NCBI GenBank assembly: GCA_045837725.1 | Contig: JBEWZL010000293.1 | Location: 1 to 33,616 of the forward strand | Direction: 5' to 3' | Length of the DNA: 33,616 nt | Source of the DNA: Vermamoeba vermiformis | Lineage: Eukaryota; Tubulinea; Echinamoebida | Shown here: positions 21,328 to 30,609 of the stretch, piece after piece | Position numbering within the stretch: position 1 is the first letter of the stretch | How the letters are laid out: each line of letters begins with the position of its first letter | Program-made: the position numbers and the translations under genes | The notes under the pieces: generated by a model | Database searches by the model: none | What the model saw: the letters and a program-made list of their open reading frames with translations, nothing else | Told to the model about the DNA's origin: nothing

Positions 21328-22510
21328 TTATTTGCGCAAAAGAAGGGACAAAAAGTCGCTGGCGAAAGCGTTGGTGCAGGTCAACTTTGGATTCACCTTG
21401 TTGGGAGGAGCCTGAACAACAGCAACGTTAGTATTGCAGTGTAATTACTTAAGCGGATATTATCTTACGTAGATGGAAGGAGAGAAGGGACCAGAAACGG
21501 TATTGAAGAAGTTGAGTTGGAGATCTCCCAAGTACTCAATACCCTCAACGTCAATTTGGACAATAGTGGTGGTCTTAGTAGAGACCCAAATAGTGACAGG
21601 GGCAGTGTAGCCGAAGACAGCAGCTATTAACGAGAGTTAATAAGATGCTTTTTTTTTTTGATATTTCAAAACTCGTGTCAGATTGCAAGATCCGTGTCGT
21701 TTTCTTACCTTCGAACTCCCAGCCAGTGCAAGGTTTACCAGCGACGACCTTGTTGCCGACGAATGAAGCATTGGAAGGCAATTGGAAGGGGAAGAAGATC
21801 AAGAGGGAGGCAGGAACAGAGCCTAAAAGGTACGTGTTCGCATTAGTTCACGAAACAAAAACACAAAATACCGAACATTGGTAGGTTCACTGGAACTTTC
21901 CAAAATATCACAAATCGATCATATACTAATGCCTTAAAGCTTAATATGACTTACCAAAGTTCCAGCACAAAGGACCTTCGTACATGTAACCTTGAAACGA
22001 GCAAGATTAATTAAAGATTTGGCAAGTTTCTCATATTGGATTATGGCTCATACCAGTAGTAGTGCCTTGGCTAGCATCAGGAGAAGCAACGAGGTTGGTA
22101 TGGAAAGACAAAGGAACATCTAAATGTCAAGAATGTCAGTCTTAGCTCGATCGGATTTCGATCAGATTCTGCAACTTACACTCTTCACCACCGACTTCCA
22201 AGAAAGAGCCAGCGTTGACGTAATCCAAAGCAAAGAATCCCGAGACAAAGACGGGAGAATCAGTTGGGGAAACGTAGCCAGGCAAAACAACTGTCAAATG
22301 GTGAAATTAATTTCTGGATCTGAATCATCGCTTGTAATCTTGCCATACATTAAACTGCACGTTGCACAATTTAAGGACAATTTTATTATTATTATTTTTA
22401 AACTTACGCGTGAAGTTGGTGTAGAACTGTTGAGGAAGCTTTGGCGGGGTTTGGCAGAAGGCAGTGCCAACGACGCAGAGAATAGCAGCGATAACGATAA
22501 TCGATCTCAT
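21328..22510 (-). CDS. Secreted protein S2 (7 exons, 222 residues)
   Basis: Exons 22510-22408, 22290-22180, 22119-22054, 21990-21955, 21822-21709, 21623-21469 and 21411-21328 match S1 and S4 exactly in length (103, 111, 66, 36, 114, 155, 84). Signal peptide 'MRSIIVIAAILCVVGTAFCQ', then 'TPPKLPQQFYTNF'. The core has 'YMYEGPLCWNFG', 'GKPCTGWEFE' and 'STKTTTIVQIDV', and the C-terminus 'LTCTNAFASDFLSLLLRK'. No lesion seen. It is convergent with the right transporter gene and divergent from V3. Closest relative in the window is S4, in the inverted arm. Secretion is strongly supported; function is unknown. Confidence 0.88.
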
Positions 22511-22612
22511 GTTTTAAGATTGTGGTTCAGTGCTTATCAATAAACAAATAAAATCAAGAATAAAATCTGTTTTTGTGCTTGCCAAACTCTTCGCAGGAAC
22601 TTTCTTATGGAC

Positions 22613-23182
22613 CGGTGATGTCCACAAAAGTCCCTTTTCGGATTAATATTACGACCCTTATGCAAGGACTGAATCATGATTCAAGCATCTCGATAACCGG
22701 AATATACCTAAATGTAAAAGGGTGATAAATTCAGTCTTACCACCGAAAAAATTTATTATAATTATTATTATTATAATCATAAATATGGCAGTAATTAGTA
22801 AGTAAAAGCGAGTTCGAACGGAACAGATCGAGTACGTTGGGTGAGCTCACCATCAGACGAAGGCAGGATTAACAATACTCGTATGGTTTTGAAGCAAACA
22901 TGTTCATACGGGTATACCCTTACAGAAGTCTATTCAAATTCAACTGCATCCAGATGATTTAAACCACAGCTTATGACTTCGCGACTAGGCTTCGCTCAAA
23001 TACTTGAAGCTATTACACCGACGTACTGCTTAAGAAGCACCGCTCTATGACACATTTGTTACTTCTGGTGCTTCAGATCGACTGCTGGCCACCGAAATTT
23101 CAAATACACGTCACTTCTGGTCTATTCTATTGCCTTAAATAATCGCTAATTGAGTCTACTACTGATAATTTGAACATCAACG
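22613..23182. other. Intergenic between divergent S2 and V3
   Basis: Contains an A/T simple-sequence stretch (about 22750-22790) and otherwise unique DNA. No coding sequence recognised. Promoter region of V3 by position. Confidence 0.5.
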
Positions 23183-26100
23183 ATGGCACAACAAGGGTTT
23201 ATCGACATTAAGACTGGACAGTTATGTCCTTTAGTTTCTCTTCAAATCCGATCCGCCTTCATCGATCGTTTTGGTAATATTCTTGATAATATACAGCTGT
23301 ATAAATAACTTAGTAATTTTTTTTCCTTAGGTTCTATTGAGGTTGTCCAAGAATACGAAAACACAGGCAAAAATCCGATAGAAGCAGTATTCACGTTTCC
23401 AAAAGACGATCAAGCAGCAGTAACAGGATTCAAAGTGAAAATAAATGACAAAACGCTGATTGGTCAAATTGAAGCCAGCGATGAAGCACAAGAGAAATAC
23501 AGTGATGCAATTGCTGAAGGCAAAGGTGCATATTTGCTCTCTCAAAAGCGATCAGATATCGTCACTCTTTATATTGGTAAGTTTTATCGTGGTAAATTAC
23601 GCAAATCTTGTCATCTTTTGGATGCTGTGCTACATCTGGTCCCGAAAATATTTTCTAAATCTTACACGAACTTTAAAATAAATTAACTTAGCTTAAATTG
23701 GGTATAACAATTTATTCATGATTTTTCTCGACATTTATTCGATTTTTTGGTCTCGTCTAAGAAAAATCGGATTCGGATCTGACTTAACTTTTATTTAGGC
23801 AGCCTGTTACCACAACAAAAGGTTCAAGTCGAAATAACATGCGTTACAGAAGCTCAATGGGAAGGCAAAGCACTTAGAATAACATTCCCAACGACCATTG
23901 CACCTCGTTACACGCCTCAACAATTTCAGCAAGACGAAGATCACCAGATCAACCCTGTTTATCATTCAAACGATAACCAATTGCCATACGACTTCATATT
24001 CGAATCGTCAGTGCAATTAACGCATGATACAATTTCATCATTTGAATCTCCAACGCATAAATTTTCGGAGATCGACATCTCAGCGGATCGAACCGAAGTC
24101 AGCGCGAAAGTGAAGGCAAAGAAAGGAGATATTGTGGCTGATAGAGATATCGTTCTAATAGTTCATGCCAATAAGAGATCGTTGCAAAAAATGCCGATTA
24201 TTATTGATGAAGTAGATGAAGCCGGACACCACGCACTTTATCTCTCGTTCATTCCAAAAATAATTTGCACCAAAATTTCGAAGAAAAAAATGCACGAAAT
24301 TATATTTGTTATCGACAGGTAAGAAATTCAACGGTAATTATCATTTCAAAATTTTAAGATCCATATTTAAATTTTTATAGGAGCGGAAGTATGGACGGTC
24401 AGCAAATGAATTGTGCGAAAGAAGCTTTGCAATTATTTCTTCGTTCATTGCCCGCATGTTTCTTCGACATTGTCAGCTTTGGATCGAACTTTCAACAAAT
24501 GTTTGGATCTCCTGCTCAATATTCTAACGAGTCTTTGGCGCAAGCTACTGAACAAGTGAAGAAATTTCAAGCTGATTTGGGTACGCTGCAAATATTCATT
24601 TTTATATTTACTAAACGTGAGAATAAGGTGGCACGGAGCTTTTGCGGCCTTTAAGCCAGATCTACCAACAATCACCAAAAGGTGGCAAAAGAATCATATT
24701 CGTGTTAACAGGTACGTTATATGTTAAATCACATATATTAGTATTAATTAATTCTTTGCTTTAGATGGTCAGATCTCGAACACGCGTCAAGTGGTGGATC
24801 TCGTCAAAAAGAATTCGGCGACAACTTCAGTATTCACGCTGGGAATAGGCGATTCTGTTAGTAGAGACCTAGTTAATGGCATGGCGCAGGCGGGTAATGG
24901 TTACGCTGAATATGCAACGGGCAACGAGCGACTTCAACCTAAGATCATTCGACAGGTAAAAATGTCATTTATGACACTTTGACACTTTGACACGTGTCAA
25001 ATTGAAGTTTATTAAGTCACGCTATACAACCTTAGTACTACATTTAAATCGATGATAGTGTATTTTGAATACTATACTTAGCTATTTTATGAAATGACAG
25101 TTGAGGCGTGCCCTTGAAAACTTCTCCGTTGAGACTGATTGGCATTCACGAACGGTAGAACAGTTCCCAGAACATATTTCTCCGATCTCCGATGAAGATC
25201 CGTTGCACGTGATGGCATTTGTTGACGATAGGTACCTTCGAAGGTATAAATTTTATCCTTCTAAACGAGTTCCAGGAATTAATTCTTTTTTATTTTAGCA
25301 ACAAGAAGATTACGATCAAAATCAGTTGCGATGACAAAAATGAATATTCGATCCCGTTTGATCTCGCTCAAATGAAGACAGTCCGCGGCAACAAAATTCA
25401 CCAATTATTTGCTAAGAAAAAGGCTGATGCAATGAGTTCTGACGTTGCAGCCAACAATAAGAATCAAATTCGCAATCTGCAAATATTGTGCAAAAAATAC
25501 ACCGTGCTGTCAAAAATCACAAGTTTCATTCTAGTCGAACAACGAAAAATTGCTACAACGACAACACCAGAGCTCGTAAATATTCCGCTTGCCAGACCTA
25601 AGCCTGCGCCGTTGACAGCTCAAACAATAGTGACCAATGGCACGGTGTCACTTGGCGGAAAATTCTCGATGAATTACAAAGCGACAATTGGTGCAGATTT
25701 TGCCACGTGCAGAATAGTATTGGCTGATAGAGAAGTGAGAGTGCAATTATGGGATCCATGTAAGTATCATTCGTTCATGAACCAAATTTTCACTGAACTG
25801 ACTTCGAAATTTTTTCACAGCCGGATCTGAACGATTTGGTGGACCGTCGAGAATATTTTATAGTGGAACGTCTGCAGCTGTTATTATGTACGATGTGCAT
25901 TCTCGAACTTCATTTGACAACATGAAAGAATGGACGGAGAAATTGACCGTGCAAGCTGGATCCGACATTCCGATGGCTTTAGTGGGCAATAAGATTGATA
26001 CAGATGGTCAAAAAGTTTCAGCGGGAGAAGGCCAAAAATTAGCAGATTCATTGGGCATTGCTTTCTTCGAAATTTCCGTGAAAGATACCACGAACATGGG

Positions 26101-26842
26101 TGACTTGGTGAAACTGCTCTTCGCTACTATGATATTGAACGATCCGAATAATACTGTGCTTAAAGGTAGGCCGACACCTATAATAATAGTTAATAGATCT
26201 AACGGGGTTTTAGTTATTATCCTTGGAGATTCGGGCGTCGGAAAGACCAGTTTCAACACGAGACTTGCCGGATCCACCATCGACTTGAGCGACATTGATA
26301 CGCGAAACTTAATAGGCTCGCAAAGTACCTCTCAAAATGCCTCTCAAGCCCAGGCTACTAATGACTCGTTACTTGGAAAAGTATGGCAAGGCTTCAAAAG
26401 CGTGGTTGGTTATTTCAGCGGATCCAGATCTACAAATGACGCGTCAACTGCGACTACAAATACGAATAATACAAGCAATAATGTTAACACTATGCCCGTG
26501 CAAAAGTCACAAAATGTCATGGTGCAGTTGCCCCCGAAGCAAAAGAAGGTCGATTTGAATGCCATTATTTTGGCGCAAAACGCTGAAGGCGCTTGGAACA
26601 TCACCGCAGCCGAATCAGTTCAGCTTTTTGGATCGGATCTGACAGCTCAAGCACCGCAAGGCGTCAAACAAGATATTTGGATGACGATAGTTTGTATCGC
26701 TTATTTGGCGGTCAAATGTAGCCAGCACAAGTCAGAATGGGAATTGATCGTTCAAAAGGCTGAAAATTGGTTGAAAACTGTTGGTGCAAACAAACCTGAA
26801 TGGAATCAACGCGCAAGACAGTTGATACAACAAAGTGTTTGA
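23183..26842 (+). CDS. VIT/VWA protein with a circularly permuted Rab7-like GTPase (copy V3, 969 residues)
   Basis: Ten exons (23183-23273, 23331-23576, 23799-24318, 24381-24580, 24628-24711, 24765-24955, 25101-25243, 25299-25759, 25821-26165, 26214-26842) sum to 2910 bp in phase. VIT domain about 31-150 ('PIEAVFTFPKDDQAAVTGF'). VWA domain from about 280 with a full MIDAS 'DRSGSM' (285-290) and 'LGIGDSVSRDLVNGMAQAGN'. 'YTVLSKITSFILVEQRK' is the usual VWA5A-type linker. Then a Rab-like GTPase: 'KFSMNYKATIGADF' (613-626, switch I), 'WDPSGSERF' (D644), 'GNKID' (702-705), 'FFEISVKD', and only then the P-loop 'GDSGVGKTS' (765-773). A low-complexity linker and a helical tail ('EWELIVQKAENWL') follow. 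D-P-S-G replaces D-x-A-G of V2. The last intron (26166-26213, 48 bp) has no in-frame stop, so retention would add 16 residues. Gene intact. Confidence 0.88.
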
Positions 26843-27021
26843 AAGTAAACGTGCAGTACGTTGATTTTCCCAAATAAGGCAATTTTATCGACCACTTCGC
26901 CACGTGACAATTTTCTCGGTCGTTGATCGCATCGGTGCCCGAGTTGGTCTAAGGGGTTGGATTAAGGCTCCAATATCTTCGGATGCAAGGGTTCGAATCC
27001 CTTCCGATGCAATACCTTTTT
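26721..27021 (+). repeat. Segmental duplication: VIT/VWA 3' end plus tRNA-Leu (partner 157-457)
   Basis: Second member of the pair described at 157-457, aligned without net gaps. Flanks differ beyond the T-tract. Confidence 0.85.
26929..27011 (+). tRNA. tRNA-Leu(AAG), second copy
   Basis: Same 83-base sequence and fold as 365-447: GCATCGG/CCGATGC acceptor stem, anticodon AAG at 26964-26966, TTCG-capped variable arm and the B box at 26990-27000. It lies 87 bp after the V3 stop, at the same distance as copy one after V1. Confidence 0.95.
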
Positions 27022-27022
27022 T
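27017..27022 (+). terminator. Pol III T-tract after the second tRNA-Leu
   Basis: Six T residues start five bases after the discriminator base. Confidence 0.8.
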
Positions 27023-27506
27023 GCGTTCTAGATCTCTCGAGGGTACGTGGCCTATTAATATTGTTGCGTAATTCCAGCGGATCAAACCAAGAAAACTGAG
27101 TAAATAATATTTTAATATTTACATTGTTGGGTGAAGCAAAACGCGAAAAACGTTCGTGTTCGCCTTCGTTTTTTTTAGAATCGCTACAAAATTATTGGCT
27201 AACTATTTTTAAAATGGACCAATGAGATTTTACCGGCACCCTATAAATATACCTGCCATTAGCGACCGCTAAAAGATTCAATAACACTGGTACTTAGTCG
27301 AGTTCAACGAGTTTGAGACGTTTTGGCGTATTCCATGGTTCCTTTCCATTTTTGGAGTTAGCCCTGTTACGCTATTGGTCCGCATTATTTTAAGAGCGGC
27401 CAAATAAATCACTAGGCACCTTCCTTAGAAGAACCTACCGATACCGACTTCGGCCAAGAAAAAATCGTTTTTTGGATCTTGTTTGTTGATAAGCACAATC
27501 TTCAAC
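27023..27506. other. Intergenic, promoter side of S3
   Basis: No gene recognised. A CTATAAATA element at 27241-27249 lies about 260 bp before the S3 start and could be a TATA box if there is a long leader; this is weak. Confidence 0.4.
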
Positions 27507-28681
27507 ATGAGATCACTCATTATTATCGCTGCTGTTCTCTGCGTCGTTGGCACTGCCTTCTGCCAAACACCGCCAAAGCTTCCTCAACAGTTCTACACCA
27601 ACTTCACGCGTAAGTATAAAAATATACTAATAAAATTGTTTAAAATTAATAATAGCTAAATTATCCTTAATTTTACACACGATAATTTGCGTTGTTAAAC
27701 GATCGGATGATTAAGATCGAGAGTATTTATTTTTACGAATTTTGTACCAGTTCGTTTTCCTAGCTATTCTTCACCGACTGATTCTCCCGTCTATATCGCG
27801 GGCTTCTTTGCTTTGGATTATGTTAACGGTGGCGCTTTCTTGGAAGTCGGTGGCGAGGATTGTAAGTGCGGATCTGAAGCTGATCGCGCTGCAGACTAAC
27901 GTTCTCGCCTATTTAGATATTCCTTTGTCTTTCCACACCAATCTCGTTGCTTCTCCGGATGCCAGCCAAGGCACTACTACTGGTATGAGCCTTAATTTAA
28001 CTTACGAAACTTAATTAATCCTTGCTCGATTCAAGGTTACATGTACGAAGGTCCTTTGTGCTGGAACTTTGGTAAGTCATATTAAATCATATTATATGAT
28101 CTATTTGTTATACATTGAAATTCTGCCAATGTTCGTAATTTTGCGATTCATGAACTAATGCGAACACGTACCTTTTAGGCTCTGTCCCTGTCTCCATCTC
28201 GAGTTTCTTCCCCTTTGAATTGCCCTCCAATGCTTCATTCGTAGGCAACAAGGTCGTCGGGGGTCAGCCTTGCTCTGGCTGGGAATTGGAAGGTAAGAAA
28301 ACGACGCGGATCTGCCCGTGTGACACGAGTTTTGAAATCGTCAAAAAAAAGCATCCAATCATCTTATTAATTCTTGTAAAAGCTGCTGCTATCTTCGGCT
28401 ACGTTACCCCCATCACCGTTTGGATCTCTACTAAGACCTCTAATATTGTTCAAATTGACATTAAGGGTATCGATTACGTGGGCGAACTCCAAATCAATTT
28501 CTCCAACACCGTTTCTGGTCCCTTCTCTCCTTCCATCTATGTAAGATAATATTCGCCTACATTATGATATTGCATTGCTAACGCTGCCATAATTTAGGCT
28601 CCTCCCAACAAGGTGAATCCACAGTTGACCTGCACCAACGCTTTTGTCAGCGACTTTTTGTCTCTTCTTTTGCGCAAATAA
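27507..28681 (+). CDS. Secreted protein S3 (7 exons, 223 residues)
   Basis: Exons 27507-27609, 27751-27861, 27917-27982, 28036-28071, 28179-28292, 28383-28540 and 28598-28681 join in phase (672 bp). Exon 6 is one codon longer than in the other copies ('AAAIFGY' against 'AAVFGY'). Signal peptide 'MRSLIIIAAVLCVVGTAFCQ'. Conserved segments 'DSPVYIAGFFALDYVNGG', 'YMYEGPLCWNFG', 'GQPCSGWELE' and 'LLLRK' are all present. It is the most diverged of the four in the exon 6 strand 'TKTSNIVQIDIKGIDYVGE'. It stands in tandem with S4 and is followed by a transporter relic, the same order as S4 and the third transporter. Confidence 0.87.
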
Positions 28682-28778
28682 GCTCTTAATATAGTTACGT
28701 GTACAATTAGACCATAAATATACCGACACTAACTCTTGATTTCGGTGACGTTTGATGAGCGATACGATATATTTTTTT

Positions 28779-28945
28779 ACTTTTTTGGCAGGTGTTTTGA
28801 ACACTGGTTACATGATCCAAGGAATTATAAACGGCTAAGTATATCCTTTAGCATTATATCTCAATAGTAGCTTTCTCGAAGTTGCGGATCGCCTGCATCC
28901 GTGAGAGTGCAGAACGTTAAAGCCTGTGGATTCGATGTCGATTCC
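28779..28945 (-). pseudogene. Relic of a fourth GPH transporter (exon 9 and flanks)
   Basis: On the minus strand, 28779-28840 matches exon 9 of the intact transporters ('cttggac...cctgccaaaaaag'-type sequence), with a stop in frame and a changed acceptor. It continues through the intron ('gcggatcgcctgcatccg' matches the intron at 31050-31070) into a few bases of exon 8 ('aacgttaaagcctg'). Everything else of the gene is gone. Its place after S3 mirrors the S4-transporter order. Confidence 0.75.
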
Positions 28946-29250
28946 TTTTAAAATTAATTTGAAGAAGATTCAAGAGAGGAAAGTGACCTTGCGTTAATTG
29001 TGTTGACGAAAAAATATGAAGGGAGCACAATTTGAGCAGCAGCCACGGTACAACATTATTTATAGTCTTGGCTCCTTTCGATTGTTTTCCTATAATAATT
29101 ATCCTAGTAATTATTTAGAAGTACTTCGCTTAGGTTAACGTTAATTAATACGAAGGGAAAGTTCCTGCGAAGAGTAGGCAACAACCACAAAAATCTGATT
29201 TTATTCTTGATTTTATTTGTTTGTTAATACGCTGAACCACAAGCTTAAAC
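28946..29250. other. Spacer before S4
   Basis: No gene seen. From 29155 it is homologous to the S2 upstream region (reverse complement of about 22511-22612) and marks the end of the inverted repeat. Confidence 0.5.
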
Positions 29251-30408
29251 ATGAGATCGATTATCGTTATCGCTGCTATTCTCTGCGTCGTTGGCACTGC
29301 CTTCTGCCAAACCCCGCCAACGCTTCCTCAACAGTTCTACACCAACTACACGCGTAAGCTAAGCAATAATAATCATAACAAATTGTGTTCAATATGGCCA
29401 CGCGCAATACGCTTTCTAAACGATTAGAGATTATTTCCAGACCGAGTATTAATTTTACGAATTTTGTACCAGTTGTTTTGCCTACCTACGTTTCACCGAC
29501 TGCTTCTCCCGTCTATATCTCGGGCTTCTTTGCTTTGGATTACATCAATGCTGGCTCGTTCTTGGAAGTTGGTGGTGAAGAGTGTAAGTTGCAGATCTAA
29601 ATCTGATCGAGTTGCCGACCAACGTTCTTGCCACTTTAGATGTTCCTTTGTCGTTCCACACCACTTTCGTTGCTTCTCCTGATGCTAGCCAAGGCACCAT
29701 CACTGGTACGAGCTATATCTACCTAATGAAACTTTAATTAATCCTTGCTCGGCTTAAGGCTACATGTACGAAGGTCCTTTGTGCTGGAACTGGGGTAGGT
29801 TATATTAAACCATCGTATACGATTAATTTGTGATATATTGGAAATTCCGGCGAACCAGCCCGATGCCATTAATTTAGCGGTTTTTGCGGTTCATGAACTA
29901 ATGCGAACACGTACCTTTTAGGCTCTGTTCCTGCCTCCCTTTTGACATTTTTCCCCTTCCAATTGCCTGTTAATTCTTCATTCGTCGGCAGCAAGGTCGT
30001 CGCAGGTCAACCTTGCACTGGATGGGCGTTCGAAGGTAAGAAAGTGACGCAGATCTGACAGTCCGACGCGAATGTTGAAATGTAGAAAAGCCCTAATAAT
30101 TCTTGTAAATAGCTGCTGTCTTCGGATACACTGCCCCTGTCACTATTTGGGTCTCTACTAAGACCACCAATATCGTCCAAATTGACGTCAAGGCTGTTGA
30201 GTACTTGGGCGATCTCCAACTCAACTTCTTCAACACCGTTTCTGGTCCCTTCTCTCCTTCCATCTACGTAAGAAAATATTCGCCTACATTTTTATATTGA
30301 AATACTTACAATGCTGTTATTTAGGCTCCTCCCAACAAGGTGAATCCACAGTTGACCTGCACCACCAACTTCTTCGGCGGCTTTTTGTCCCTTCTTTTGC
30401 GCAAATAA
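29251..30408 (+). CDS. Secreted protein S4 (7 exons, 222 residues)
   Basis: Exons 29251-29353, 29473-29583, 29640-29705, 29759-29794, 29922-30035, 30113-30267 and 30325-30408 join in phase (669 bp). Signal peptide 'MRSIIVIAAILCVVGTAFCQ' is identical to S2. The mature protein keeps 'YMYEGPLCWNWG', 'GQPCTGWAFE', 'STKTTNIVQIDV' and 'EYLGDLQLNFFNTVSGPF', and ends 'TTNFFGGFLSLLLRK', where it differs from the 'NAFxSDF' ending of S2 and S3. The 3'UTR contains CCATAAATATA, also seen after S2. It is convergent with the third transporter, 200 bp away. Function unknown. Confidence 0.88.
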
Positions 30409-30609
30409 GCTCTGAATATAGTTGCATTTACTGTTAGACCCATAAATATACTTTGCTCTTAATCGATAGTTGCGCAGTTTGACTCGATCTGATCGTTAAG
30501 ACGAGACTTGATATATCGCTATATGTTCGCTAAATAATTATATCTACATTATTTCATATATAATTGCTCTCGGCATATTATTTAGTATTATTACAATTAT
30601 AAGTTTGCG

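Larger units (their letters stand above)
17414..22612. repeat. Inverted repeat arm: transporter plus S2 (partner 29155-33616)
   Basis: This 5.2-kb block reads as the reverse complement of 29155-33616: hairpin arm, transporter, convergent S gene and its upstream region. The size difference is mostly the 724-bp element at 20452. The exon 10 proteins are identical over 85 residues, so this pair is younger than the palindrome with the left copy. Similarity ends near the AAAGTTCC-type sequence at 22612/29155. Confidence 0.85.

Noticed and set aside
22750-22790. AT-rich near-palindromic run
   Set aside because: Simple A/T sequence without flanking duplication or other element features.
26716-26909. 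Minus-strand frame over the VIT/VWA 3' end, also at 100-339
   Set aside because: Present in both duplicates only because the sense gene is duplicated.
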